Part shown: piece by piece, positions 24,901-34,494 of the stretch
Numbering within the stretch: the stretch's first letter is position 1
Layout of the letters: each line of letters opens with the position of its first letter
Assembly (NCBI GenBank): GCA_900319225.1
Contig: ONNV01000007.1
Span: forward strand, 112,888 to 176,887
DNA: 64,000 nt
Reading direction: 5' to 3'
Source of the DNA: an uncultured Prevotellaceae bacterium
Lineage (GTDB): Bacteria > Bacteroidota > Bacteroidia > Bacteroidales > Bacteroidaceae
Position numbers and translations under genes: made by a program
Notes under the pieces: generated by a model
Database searches by the model: none
What the model saw: only the letters and a program-made list of their open reading frames with translations
What the model was told of the DNA's origin: nothing

Positions 24901-27774
24901 TGAATTGCCTTTTGCTCCATAAAATGACTTGCCGGCAAGATTACTGATGAATGCATCATCTGATGTGACGGTGATCCTGTAACGTCCGGTCTTTATGCCG
25001 GGCACGCGTATCTGTGTGGTATCATTGGTGTGGAACGCAAACAGACTGTCCAGGATGGTGCATGAGACCTGAGGCTCTGACGGGAGTCCGAATTCATACG
25101 CGGGGAACATGGTGGAGAGTGTACCTTGTGACAGTGCATTCTCTGACATCTCGGCCCGTTCATACTCTTTGATATCAAATGTATTATAAATTTCCATCCC
25201 TTCTCCCCAATGTGGTTTCAAAGCCTCTACCTTAATGCGGTACTGACCTGAATCAGGGTAGCCATTGTATGAACGGACAGTCAGGAACACATTATCAGGG
25301 CTATCGATTATATTATCTGCCCCTATTTCCAGATTGGTTCTGGCGGACATGGAGTAATAGTTTCTGTACTCGTGGGTTTCTCCGTTACGGTCTGTCACCC
25401 GGAGTTTTATTTTAATATCGTCGCTGCCCTGTGCATCGGCCTTGAAAAGGATACGGAAAGTGCCGTCAGGCAAGGTTTCAGTCTCTCCGGTCTCCAGAAT
25501 CAGGTCCCGGTAGGTTGTAGTGAAGGATTGTTCATCCTTGCTCGATATACTTGTTTCCCATTGGATACGTGCTCCCCATACGGGATTGCCAAGCGGGGTG
25601 AGAACCGTACCGGTGCATTCGGCCTCAGTTCCCTGGACGGGCGGAGTGAGCAGCTTGTCAAATTTGAGTTCCAGAAGGTTCCTGGAGTAAGATTCTATTT
25701 CTATCTCACATGTATATCCCGGCAGACGAAGAGAGACATCATCAAGGTTTATTATTGAATCAGGGTCCTGACCCTTGGGGTATGTGATTGCATTCAGTTC
25801 AATCCATCCCGGACGGTAATCGGCCGGAACGGGCCAGATGCCTTCAAACAGGCCGTGAGCATCCGATACGGTTTCCTGTATAAGGAAGTCATCTCTTCCT
25901 GAAACAAAAACTGCAACCGGTATGCCGGCTTTTACATGACCGTCCATATCAGCGGGAGTCTCTGACACTATTCCGCAATAACGTACGGTGTCGCCCGGGC
26001 GGTATATGGCCCTGTCGGTATTGATTTTGACGTGAACCGGTCCCTTGGAGTATTGGCGACGGGAATAATGGTTTACGTTTCTTGGTTCAAACATCAGGGT
26101 GTCAGTTACTCCTTCATAATCTATGCAGAAGATGAAATCAAAGTCTGACCTTCTGGGGTAATACAAACTCAGGAAACCGTCAGCCTCGGTTCTTCCGTTT
26201 AAGATATAGGCGTTGTCATCTTCATCGTAACAAGTAAAGGTATAGCTGCATCCGGATGCGGCATTGCCTGTGGCTGCATCATAGATGTATCCCGTCAGGC
26301 TGCATAGAGTGTCGTTGTCGGTCAGGTAAGTGGGGGCATACATCAGGCGGCTGCTGGTAAGCAGGCGGCAGCTGTAACAGACGTCGTCGGCAAAGTCCTT
26401 ATCGGTCGATGCATAGATGATGTAATCTCCTTTCCTGAGTGCAGGCAGAGAGATCCACATGGCATGTTCTATATGGTCACCATGGTTGTTTGTAGCTACG
26501 CTCCAACGTACCTCTTCCTGCAAATCGGGAGCATCCCGGAACTCTTCCATAAACTTGCTGTCATAGAGATGATAGGAGCGGATTAAATGCTTGTCCGGAT
26601 CATATTTTACGGCCTTGAACCAGACGGAGTCCGTATTTGAGAATCTGAGGACAGCCAGATTGGGCATGTCGGCACGTTGGGTCCTGTCAAATGAAATGCT
26701 AACTGATTCTCTTTCAATCTGAGCAAGGAGCTCACGGCAATCATGCTCGGTCTGGCTGTCAGGCCAGATTCCAATAGCGGTTTCAAGAAGTTCATATGCG
26801 TGGACTGACAGCCGGCTGCGCAGTCCTTTATCAATGGATGTATCATTAATGACATGTTCAATCAGCACCTTGGCGGAAAGCGCGTATATTCCGGCCGAAT
26901 AGATACTCTTGCCGCGGTATGAGTCAGCCAGTTCCTCCACCTTTTCTGATACGGATATCCAATCATTGGTTAAAAAGCATTCATAAATGGTTGTAAGGCG
27001 CTTAAGGTCAATACTGGCACGTATATCGGCGTTGGAATTGAGGTTTCTTTCAGTGAGCAGACGTAGCACATACAGTTTCCATTCGCTTATCTTGCCGGGA
27101 CCGGCTTGGCAGGTTGCTTCTACAAACTCTTTTGAGGTGCCTAACAGATGATTATCATAATACAGATGATTGCTGCCCCAGTCATCAGCGCCCAGGTTTA
27201 TGCATGCACTCTCCAGTAACACGTCTTTTAACGCCGGACGCACCTTTATGTAACTTTCATTGCAGTCAGGGATGAATGCGGTGTAGTCTTTCGTGTGCTT
27301 GCGGCCGGCCAGTTTGAAGGCTTGCTCAAAGTGAAAGAAAAGCTTGTCTCTCAGCTGGTCAATGTCCATGTCAAGTCTGTTATCGGCAGGAATCCTGAAG
27401 TTGTTGGCTCTGGCATATTCATCCAGGCAGAAAGCCTGCAGATAATGGCAGATTGCCTTAAGGCCGTCATCATCCATCACTGTTGCAAATGAGTCAAACA
27501 GTAGGTATGATTCAACTTTATAACCGCTCTTGCTCCGGTTTGGAGCATCCAGACGGTTTATCATAAGGGCGCAACGCAGTATCTCATGACTGTTGCCATC
27601 AGACTGTGCCATATCCATGATCTGACGAACGGCATCTATTGCCTTTTTTTGGTCATACCTGCTGATGAGTGAATCAACCTTGTTCCACTCTTTATCATAA
27701 TTGTGTGCATTGACGGAAAAGGTGGCACCAAGGAGCAGTGCTGACAATAAAACGTATCGGATAATTTTGTGCAT
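21970..27774 (-). CDS. Alpha-2-macroglobulin family protein without thioester
   Basis: Very large exported protein of 1934 residues. Signal peptide MHKIIRYVLLSALLLGATFSVNA. An N-terminal helical region of about 350 residues precedes macroglobulin domains, including the MG2 motif TDRAIYRPGDTVRYCG near 600. The alpha-2-macroglobulin domain has NPQTDENGVVTIKFRAPELLTRWNLQ near 1215, followed by an alpha-toroid with repeated helices (DRQNKDGGWSWMPGGESSVY). The thioester motif CxEQ expected at the start of the toroid is absent: the segment reads INTPDNLSLAYAFAAQ. So it cannot trap proteases covalently; a structural or lipoprotein-partner role is inferred. Own promoter at 27794. Confidence 0.9.
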   Translation of the reverse strand: MHKIIRYVLLSALLLGATFSVNAHNYDKEWNKVDSLISRYDQKKAIDAVRQIMDMAQSDGNSHEILRCALMINRLDAPNRSKSGYKVESYLLFDSFATVMDDDGLKAICHYLQAFCLDEYARANNFRIPADNRLDMDIDQLRDKLFFHFEQAFKLAGRKHTKDYTAFIPDCNESYIKVRPALKDVLLESACINLGADDWGSNHLYYDNHLLGTSKEFVEATCQAGPGKISEWKLYVLRLLTERNLNSNADIRASIDLKRLTTIYECFLTNDWISVSEKVEELADSYRGKSIYSAGIYALSAKVLIEHVINDTSIDKGLRSRLSVHAYELLETAIGIWPDSQTEHDCRELLAQIERESVSISFDRTQRADMPNLAVLRFSNTDSVWFKAVKYDPDKHLIRSYHLYDSKFMEEFRDAPDLQEEVRWSVATNNHGDHIEHAMWISLPALRKGDYIIYASTDKDFADDVCYSCRLLTSSRLMYAPTYLTDNDTLCSLTGYIYDAATGNAASGCSYTFTCYDEDDNAYILNGRTEADGFLSLYYPRRSDFDFIFCIDYEGVTDTLMFEPRNVNHYSRRQYSKGPVHVKINTDRAIYRPGDTVRYCGIVSETPADMDGHVKAGIPVAVFVSGRDDFLIQETVSDAHGLFEGIWPVPADYRPGWIELNAITYPKGQDPDSIINLDDVSLRLPGYTCEIEIESYSRNLLELKFDKLLTPPVQGTEAECTGTVLTPLGNPVWGARIQWETSISSKDEQSFTTTYRDLILETGETETLPDGTFRILFKADAQGSDDIKIKLRVTDRNGETHEYRNYYSMSARTNLEIGADNIIDSPDNVFLTVRSYNGYPDSGQYRIKVEALKPHWGEGMEIYNTFDIKEYERAEMSENALSQGTLSTMFPAYEFGLPSEPQVSCTILDSLFAFHTNDTTQIRVPGIKTGRYRITVTSDDAFISNLAGKSFYGAKGNSDCRTQDLFVSVGYADDTLSTNGLLYLDSRKIILQEGDTAKVRIGSPYPGTVIRYDIINRNGSLMHGTMVSDGFLHTLSLPVDEDLCGSILVVATAFKDGIKAKSFNVQYIPYYTKHLNYELTTFRSNLTSGSEESWTFRFTDKTGNPVRASVLVDMYDSVLDKLRYNSWVFYPWQYMTFSQQEPIRIEQVYKNVTPAIKATIYNGLRTIGLGIANPLLSPFDEHKLPIPVREMSSSVYVINDIPSLNDNNSLIASSDRISQISEQSIRKNLSHTGLFLTNPQTDENGVVTIKFRAPELLTRWNLQVIAYTDDLLTTGFRGYVTTSRSLMIEPAALRFFRQGDVTDFAQKITNTHTDDLEVTVLLRFKDSESGKQLDLTAGDSIRTITVKAGGSVTIPFRLTIPDGVHSLTYTAIATAQGFSDGQQETIPVLSNRVQVTRSMSLFNNGNETRTFRSDAPQTSASGKVFDETLTLQYHSQPIWYALDALPALTEINTPDNLSLAYAFAAQVMTYMITDLYPAAKGRLKKEQYDLNLMKQNIEQYDELITDRQNKDGGWSWMPGGESSVYVTSLILYVYEFMEATMDYSYDEGLRFLASRIPENISRPSHSDIMFLYLFSAQQKLQKGYSTSVKETFDRLLAEAEKYNYNHENLYYRGLLVQLFMNIGKTDIANNLAKKLLQESKYSDEMGRWWDENRGGYLWHEAPIETQAILIRALKAAGYEREASEAARWLLKQKETTAWESTPATAAAIMALIETSSGSLPDNRSAVTVTIGNDRIESGTDGNEDGYMSRTWNGPVTPDKSVLTVSSTHEGISWGALYHTFTQNLDDVENNGNGMQLRRTLWRVASDTRGERLEEITPTTILQKGDRIKVRLELTLDRTFECLELKSERAASLEPVSTDAGYTYNLTHDILYYRAPTNTSDNLYIDRLEPGTYTIEYDLYAQKAGTYSMGLATVRCFYAPAYHAITPNTILNVVE

Positions 27775-27793
27775 AGCTTTGTGATGTTTTGCA

Positions 27794-27801
27794 CAAAAGT
27801 A
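27794..27801 (-). promoter_or_regulatory. Promoter -7 box of the macroglobulin gene
   Basis: Minus strand TACTTTTG, matching TAnnTTTG, 19 bases before the ATG at 27774. Confidence 0.6.
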
Positions 27802-27865
27802 GGGTTGTTATGGTATGTAATGGTTAAAAATAGCGCTGCAAAACTGTCGCATTTGAGTTTAGGCA

Positions 27866-27897
27866 CAAAAAAACAGCCGACCTTGCGGCCGGCTGTC
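27866..27897 (-). terminator. Terminator of the outer-membrane barrel gene
   Basis: Minus-strand stem ACAGCCG / CGGCTGT around GCCGCAAGGT, followed by TTTTTTTG, 20 bases after the stop at 27917. Confidence 0.85.
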
Positions 27898-27916
27898 CAT
27901 TTATTATGAGTTTAAA

Positions 27917-28465
27917 TCAGAACTCGTATACAAGGCTAATCTGAAGATCTTCAAAGTTAAAGCCTAAGCCTGCGTTGTTCTTGTAAGTTGGATAACGGGG
28001 CTGTGAGTCAGGATTGTTCTGGTGCTCATAGTAGAGGCCCCAGAATAATGCCTCAAGTCTGAAGTGGTCTGACATGGCGTATTTGATACCGGGAGATGCA
28101 AATGCACCTACATGCCACCAGTTATAACCTGAAGGTGAGCAGATGCCATACTCGAATCCACCATCTACGAACATGCTGAAATTACCCTCATTGAAGAAAG
28201 TGTAGCGGAGGAACGGAGCAAATTTAAAGGAGAATTCCTTCTGACCGTCTGAGTATTTGAGATCCTGAACGGTGAACTGTAAACCTAAGTCAAGGTTATC
28301 CTCAATTGCCATACCGACCATGGGGCTGAACTCAAACTGGTGATACTTATTGTCATTGTAATAATATGACTCGGTGTCGAATCCTATTGATCCACCAAAC
28401 CAGTACTTAGCACTTACGGTCATGCATGAAGCGAGAGCTGCGATAATGAATAAAGCTTTTTTCAT
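27917..28465 (-). CDS. Small outer-membrane beta-barrel protein
   Basis: Protein of 182 residues with the signal peptide MKKALFIIAALASCMTVSA, then alternating aromatic/polar strands and the C-terminal end LQISLVYEF, whose final phenylalanine is typical of proteins inserted by the BAM complex. Size and strand pattern fit an 8-stranded barrel of the OmpX/OmpW-like kind. The function is not recognised. It has its own promoter with a leader of roughly 85-90 bases and a strong terminator, so it is a single-gene unit and may be well expressed. Confidence 0.8.
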   Translation of the reverse strand: MKKALFIIAALASCMTVSAKYWFGGSIGFDTESYYYNDNKYHQFEFSPMVGMAIEDNLDLGLQFTVQDLKYSDGQKEFSFKFAPFLRYTFFNEGNFSMFVDGGFEYGICSPSGYNWWHVGAFASPGIKYAMSDHFRLEALFWGLYYEHQNNPDSQPRYPTYKNNAGLGFNFEDLQISLVYEF

Positions 28466-28556
28466 AATTGTGATTTTTGTTTAAATGTTAATTAATAGTC
28501 TCTTTTTAAGTGTAATTAAGGTCAATAATTAAGGCTCGGGACCTTTATCGTTGGGT

Positions 28557-28564
28557 CAAAAGTA
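28557..28564 (-). promoter_or_regulatory. Promoter -7 box of the outer-membrane barrel gene
   Basis: Minus strand TACTTTTG. The distance to the ATG at 28465 is 91 bases, giving one of the longer leaders of the window. Confidence 0.5.
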
Positions 28565-28702
28565 TGCAATATTTGTTAAAGCGACAAAAAAAATGAGAAA
28601 AAATCAGTTCCAGGCGCATTTTTTTTGGTCATTGGATGTTTTTGATGCAACGTTACGGGACAAAGTAGGGCTGCTTAATGTACATTGTTCTCCTTAAATT
28701 AT

Positions 28703-28710
28703 TACTTTTG
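28703..28710 (+). promoter_or_regulatory. murF promoter, -7 box
   Basis: TACTTTTG ending 7 bases before the ATG at 28718. The expected transcript start falls 1-4 bases before or at the ATG, so the mRNA would be nearly leaderless. Confidence 0.6.
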
Positions 28711-28717
28711 CGGTACT

Positions 28718-30022
28718 ATGACGGTAGAGGAATTATACAGCAGACTGAGTGAGTGCGCCGGTGTTACGACCGATAGCCGTAAGTGCGGCCCGGGGCTTAT
28801 GTTCTTTGCCCTTAAGGGAGAGCGTTTTGACGGTAATGAGTTTGTGCGCGGAGCACTTGAGCAGGGGTGCAGCTATGCCGTTATGGATGATGCTGCGCGG
28901 TATGATGCAGCTGACGGCAGGATGATCCTGGTGGATAATACCCTCACAGCATTGCAGCAACTGGCCGCCTATCACCGCAGACAGCTTGGAACAACCATAA
29001 TAGGTATTACCGGAACCAACGGCAAGACAACCACAAAAGAACTTACCAGCGCAGTGTTGCGCTCTACCTATAATATACTGTGCACTCAGGGAAACCTGAA
29101 CAATTCCATAGGTGTTCCTCTTACGGTACTTGGCCTTAAGCCGGAACATGAGTATGCCATTGTGGAGATGGGTGCCAGCCATCCCGGTGACATAAAGGAA
29201 CTTGTAGAGATAAGCCAGCCTGATTACGGCCTTATTACAAATGTGGGTAAGGCACATCTGCTGGGATTCGGCTCATTTGAGGGGGTAAAAAAGACCAAGG
29301 GAGAGTTGTATGACTGGATACGTGAGCATGGCGGTGCTGTATTCGTAAACCGTGACAACGAGCACCTGCAGCAGATGGCATCCGGACTAAAGCTTATAGA
29401 ATATGGTAAACCGGGACAGGACGGACTTCTGGTTGAAGGTGAGGTCCTGGAGTGCAACCCGTTCGTGAAGTTCCGCTGGCGCACCGGCGTAGGTGAGTGG
29501 CATACGGTACAGACAAACCTTATCGGCGCATATAATGTTGACAATGCTTTGGCTGCCATAACCATCGGCCTTAAGTTGGGCGTAACAGAGGATAAGGCAT
29601 CGGCCGCGGTTGCAGGATATCAGCCACAGAACAACCGTTCACAGCTTACCGACACCGGCCGTAACCGTCTTGTCGTGGATGCATATAACGCAAATCCCAC
29701 CAGCATGGCGGCTGCCATAGAGAATTTCAGTATGATTGAGGCACCAGAGAAGATGCTGATTCTGGGCGATATGCGTGAGCTTGGAGAGGTGTCTCTGTCA
29801 GAACACAGGCAGATTGTGCAGCTGCTCAATGCTAAGGGCTTTACACGGGTCTGGCTGGTAGGCAGTGAGTTTGCAGAGGCTGCAAAGGGTACTGACTTCC
29901 GTCTGTTTGCCGATGTGGATGCAGTGAATAAAGAGCTTGAGATTGAACCTTTGAGCGGTTTCACTATACTAATTAAAGGTTCAAACAGTATAGGATTGAC
30001 CAAAACCATAACCAATTTATAA
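28718..30022 (+). CDS. murF: UDP-N-acetylmuramoyl-tripeptide:D-Ala-D-Ala ligase
   Basis: Mur ligase of 434 residues from the ATG at 28718 (MTVEELYSRLSECAGVTTDS); the frame is open to 28685, but a promoter box lies in between. The ATP-binding motif GITGTNGKTTTKE is near 96-108, with NLNNSIGVPLTVLGL after it, and the C-terminal domain contains VVDAYNANPTSM and LGDMRELG. It adds D-Ala-D-Ala to the muropeptide in the cytoplasm. A second MurF domain occurs in the fusion at 59487; this stand-alone copy has the more canonical motifs, so I take it as the main ligase. It heads the unit murF-SGNH-folP-cdaA. Confidence 0.94.
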   Translation: MTVEELYSRLSECAGVTTDSRKCGPGLMFFALKGERFDGNEFVRGALEQGCSYAVMDDAARYDAADGRMILVDNTLTALQQLAAYHRRQLGTTIIGITGTNGKTTTKELTSAVLRSTYNILCTQGNLNNSIGVPLTVLGLKPEHEYAIVEMGASHPGDIKELVEISQPDYGLITNVGKAHLLGFGSFEGVKKTKGELYDWIREHGGAVFVNRDNEHLQQMASGLKLIEYGKPGQDGLLVEGEVLECNPFVKFRWRTGVGEWHTVQTNLIGAYNVDNALAAITIGLKLGVTEDKASAAVAGYQPQNNRSQLTDTGRNRLVVDAYNANPTSMAAAIENFSMIEAPEKMLILGDMRELGEVSLSEHRQIVQLLNAKGFTRVWLVGSEFAEAAKGTDFRLFADVDAVNKELEIEPLSGFTILIKGSNSIGLTKTITNL

Positions 30023-30024
30023 TT

Positions 30025-30693
30025 ATGAAAAAATTAGCTTTTCTTTTTGCATTAGTTCTTGTTTGCGGCAGCATGTCCGCACAGTTGAAGGTTTCCATAA
30101 TGGGTGACTCCTACTCAACATTCACGGGTACAATGCCCAAGTATTATGACACATTCTATCCCAACCAGTTCTGCGGCGTTACAGAGCAGAGCCAGCAGTG
30201 GTGGGCTCAGGTTATAGAGAAGAACGGCTGGGTTCTTGAAAAGAATGATTCATACTCAGGCAGTACCGTTTGCTGCCGCGGATACAATCACGATGACTAC
30301 TCAGACCGTGCATTCGTAAGCCGTCTTAACCGTATTGGTGATCCCGATATCCTGTTCATATTCGGCGGTACCAATGATGACTGGACACACGAGCCTTTCG
30401 GTGACTACAAGTATTCAGGCTGGACCAAGGAGGACCTCTATTTCTATCGTCCGGCATTTGCATACCTGCTTGACAACCTCAAGAAGCTCTATCCCAAGAT
30501 GAAGATCTACTCTCTGCTGAATGACGGAATGAGTGAGAATCTGGGTGAGTCAATGAGAGAGATCTGCAAGCACTATGATGTACCCGTAATTGCTGTTGAG
30601 GGTATTGAGAAGCGCATGAATCACCCCACAGCTGCCGGTATGACCAAGATTGCCGAGCAGATCCAGGCCTTCCTTGACGCAGAGAAGAAGTAA
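30025..30693 (+). CDS. SGNH/GDSL-type hydrolase, exported
   Basis: Protein of 222 residues with a signal peptide (MKKLAFLFALVLVCGSMSAQ). The catalytic blocks of the SGNH fold are visible: GDS at 27-29 (nucleophile serine), GGTND near 112 (block III asparagine) and HPTAAG near 200 (catalytic His). Substrates of this family are esters such as acetylated polysaccharides or lipids; the target here is unknown. It starts 2 bases after murF and ends 2 bases before folP, so an envelope role tied to its neighbours is possible but not shown. Confidence 0.85.
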   Translation: MKKLAFLFALVLVCGSMSAQLKVSIMGDSYSTFTGTMPKYYDTFYPNQFCGVTEQSQQWWAQVIEKNGWVLEKNDSYSGSTVCCRGYNHDDYSDRAFVSRLNRIGDPDILFIFGGTNDDWTHEPFGDYKYSGWTKEDLYFYRPAFAYLLDNLKKLYPKMKIYSLLNDGMSENLGESMREICKHYDVPVIAVEGIEKRMNHPTAAGMTKIAEQIQAFLDAEKK

Positions 30694-30695
30694 GC

Positions 30696-31466
30696 ATGGC
30701 AAAAATAATGGGAATAATCAACGTGACCCCCGACTCCTTCTGGAGCGGGTCACGTGTGCAGGATAAGTCCACTCTGGTGGAGCGTGTGAGGATGATGATT
30801 TCCCAAGGAGCCGACGCCATAGACGTGGGCGGTTGCTCTACCCGTCCGGGTGCTGTCCAGGCCTCTGAGAAAGAGGAGATGGAGCGTCTGGAGTGGGGTC
30901 TTGAAGCAATCAGGGAGGAGTTCCCGGACGTATTGCTTTCAGTCGACACCTACCGGCCGCGTATTGCAGAGCGCTGCATTCGCGATTGGAAAGTTGACAT
31001 TATAAATGATGTGTACGGGGGTAATGACGACATGTACAAGGTACTGGCCGATACAGGCGTGCAGTACGTGCTCATGTGGTCAGAGGATATCAGGAAGGAT
31101 CCCATAGGTGAGATGATGGAATTCTTCAGGTACAGGTTGCAGTTGCTTGAGAAAGCCGGCGTGGATGTGAACCGTAAGGTGATACTTGATCCCGGATACG
31201 GTTTTGGAAAGACCGTGGAGCAGAACTATACCGTCCTGGCCAACCAGTCAAGGTTGTGTGAGTTCGGACTGCCGGTTCTGTCGGCACTTTCACGCAAATC
31301 CATGGCCTGGAAACTGCTTAAGATCACTCCAGATGACGCCCTGCCCGCTACAATCGCCCTGAATACGGTGGCAATAGAGCAGGGGGCGGAATGGATTCGC
31401 GTACATGACGTACAGGAGGCCGTTCATACAAACCTGATAGTACAAGCTTTAAGGGACAATAAATAA
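30696..31466 (+). CDS. folP: Dihydropteroate synthase
   Basis: TIM-barrel enzyme of 256 residues that joins 6-hydroxymethyl-dihydropterin diphosphate and p-aminobenzoate; target of sulfonamides. Signatures: MGIINVTPDSFWSGS at the start, GADAIDVGGCSTRPGA near 45, and DPGYGFGKTVEQN in the middle, with LSRKSM later. The order folP-cdaA is conserved in Bacteroidota. The start is 2 bases after the SGNH gene. Confidence 0.95.
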   Translation: MAKIMGIINVTPDSFWSGSRVQDKSTLVERVRMMISQGADAIDVGGCSTRPGAVQASEKEEMERLEWGLEAIREEFPDVLLSVDTYRPRIAERCIRDWKVDIINDVYGGNDDMYKVLADTGVQYVLMWSEDIRKDPIGEMMEFFRYRLQLLEKAGVDVNRKVILDPGYGFGKTVEQNYTVLANQSRLCEFGLPVLSALSRKSMAWKLLKITPDDALPATIALNTVAIEQGAEWIRVHDVQEAVHTNLIVQALRDNK

Positions 31467-31473
31467 GGAATCT

Positions 31474-32253
31474 ATGTTTGACAACATCTTTGCCTCATTC
31501 GGCGTAAAGGATATCATTGACGTGCTGAGCGTGTCTCTGCTCCTTTTCTATCTGTACAAACTGATGAGAAGGACCGGATCGCTCAATATGTTCATAGGCA
31601 TCCTGGTATTCATCTTTGTCTGGATGATAGTATCCCAAGTGCTCAAGATGCAGCTCCTGGGCGCCGTGATGGACAAGTTGGTCGATGTGGGAGTGATTGC
31701 CATCATCGTGCTGTTTGCCGATGACATTCGCCATTTCTTCCGCGACATAGGTACCTCAACCCGTACCAGGAAACTGTTCCGCTGGCTAATACGCAGGCAC
31801 CATGCCGACGGCGACACCAGCAAATGGGAACCTATTATCAGGGCATGCGAGAGCATGAGCCACCGCAAGGAGGGTGCCCTGATTGTGCTTGGCCAGAATG
31901 ATGAACTCCACGATGTGATTGCAAGCGGCGAGGAGGTTAACGCCAATCTGAACCAGCTGCTCATAGAGAACATATTCTTCAAGAACAGTCCCCTTCATGA
32001 CGGAGCCATGATCATAACCGGTGAGCGCATTGAGGCCGCCGCATGTATCCTGCCTCTTTCACAGTCAGAATCCCTGCCCAAGGAGTTCGGATTGCGTCAC
32101 CGTTCGGCCATGGGTATATCGGAAAAGACAAATGCCGTGGCCATTGTGGTATCCGAGGAGACCGGAAGGATATCGGTATTCCATAAGGGGTCGTTCCAGC
32201 GTAATCTGTCGGCCAATAGCCTGACCGCATATCTGGCAGAGAATGTCAGATAA
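31474..32253 (+). CDS. cdaA: Diadenylate cyclase (c-di-AMP synthase) CdaA
   Basis: Protein of 259 residues. Three N-terminal membrane helices (about 13-30, 38-55 and 62-80) precede the DAC domain, which has the catalytic DGA motif (SPLHDGAMIITG) and the ATP-binding RHR motif (FGLRHRSAMG). It makes c-di-AMP from two ATP at the inner membrane; c-di-AMP usually governs potassium and osmotic balance. A trkA-trkH potassium uptake pair lies in the same window (54583-57380), although nothing in the sequence proves a link. A long terminator hairpin follows. Confidence 0.95.
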   Translation: MFDNIFASFGVKDIIDVLSVSLLLFYLYKLMRRTGSLNMFIGILVFIFVWMIVSQVLKMQLLGAVMDKLVDVGVIAIIVLFADDIRHFFRDIGTSTRTRKLFRWLIRRHHADGDTSKWEPIIRACESMSHRKEGALIVLGQNDELHDVIASGEEVNANLNQLLIENIFFKNSPLHDGAMIITGERIEAAACILPLSQSESLPKEFGLRHRSAMGISEKTNAVAIVVSEETGRISVFHKGSFQRNLSANSLTAYLAENVR

Positions 32254-32276
32254 ACAGATACGGGAATATAAAGTTG

Positions 32277-32335
32277 TGCCAAACTGTCAGAAGGGATGTC
32301 ATGCAAGCATCCAGCTGGCAGTTTGGCATGTTTTA
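32277..32335 (+). terminator. Terminator of the murF-folP-cdaA unit
   Basis: Arms TGCCAAACTG (32277-32286) and CAGTTTGGCA (32319-32328) with an inner stem GGATG/CATCC, followed by TGTTTTA. The loop is long (32 bases) but itself paired. Confidence 0.65.
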
Positions 32336-32402
32336 TGCACTTACCCATTTGCCCGATAAGGGGCTTTGTGACAGAATTAAATAACTTAAAAACTATAAAA
32401 CT

Positions 32403-32678
32403 ATGAACATCAAACCGTTAGCAGACCGAGTTCTGATTCTTCCGGCAGCAGCCGAGGAGAAGACCATCGGTGGTATCATTATCCCCGACACAGCAAAGGA
32501 GAAACCTCTTAAGGGTGAGGTTATTGCAGTAGGAAACGGCACCAAGGATGAGGCAATGGTTCTCAAGAAGGGTGACCAGGTACTCTATGGCAAGTACTCA
32601 GGCACAGAGCTTGAAGTTGAGGGAACAAAATATCTGATTATGCGCCAGAGTGATGTTCTGGCCGTGGTTGAAAAATAA
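32403..32678 (+). CDS. groES: Co-chaperonin GroES
   Basis: Protein of 91 residues ([20 protein letters not shown]) forming the heptameric lid of GroEL; the mobile loop [14 protein letters not shown] is present. It is separated from groEL by 15 bases. I found no CIRCE operator and no clean TAnnTTTG box in the 150 bases upstream, so the heat-shock promoter is not identified. Confidence 0.97.
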   Translation: MNIKPLADRVLILPAAAEEKTIGGIIIPDTAKEKPLKGEVIAVGNGTKDEAMVLKKGDQVLYGKYSGTELEVEGTKYLIMRQSDVLAVVEK

Positions 32679-32681
32679 TAA

Positions 32682-34329
<1,648 letters not shown>

Positions 34330-34331
<2 letters not shown>

Positions 34332-34458
34332 GGTGACATTGGGGACGGTTCTTTTTGGCACCTTTTGATAAAAAACGTCTGGATTGTCCAGACGTTTTTT
34401 GTTGGTTAAGGAGCTTATGTCAGAAGGTGCCAAAAAGAACCGTCCCCAGTGTCACCTT
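34330..34458. repeat. GGGACAGTCCC-family inverted repeat, copy B
   Basis: Arms 34330-34364 and 34424-34458 (35 bases, one mismatch). The core is the variant GGGGACGGTTCTTTTT. The left arm begins within the groEL stop codon. The loop carries a terminator (34368-34401). The purN promoter box follows 22 bases after the right arm. Confidence 0.9.
34368..34401 (+). terminator. groESL terminator nested in the repeat
   Basis: Stem AACGTCTGGA (34374-34383) / TCCAGACGTT (34387-34396) with loop TTG and flanking A and T runs, so it can work in both directions. Confidence 0.85.
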
Positions 34459-34480
34459 GCGCACTTGGCAAAATTTTCAC

Positions 34481-34488
34481 TATTTTTG
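34481..34488 (+). promoter_or_regulatory. purN promoter, -7 box
   Basis: TATTTTTG, matching TAnnTTTG, ending 6 bases before the ATG at 34495. It predicts a leaderless or almost leaderless mRNA and excludes the longer frame from 34384. Confidence 0.6.
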
Positions 34489-34494
34489 CAGAGT

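Noticed and set aside
32254-32402. CIRCE operator or riboswitch upstream of groES
   Set aside because: The paired sequence there is the terminator-like hairpin after cdaA; no CIRCE inverted repeat (TTAGCACTC-N9-GAGTGCTAA) is present.
34384-34494. purN extended upstream to 34384
   Set aside because: The extra 37 codons run through the palindromic repeat, and the promoter box at 34481 lies inside them; the family start MIRLAILASANGTN is at 34495.
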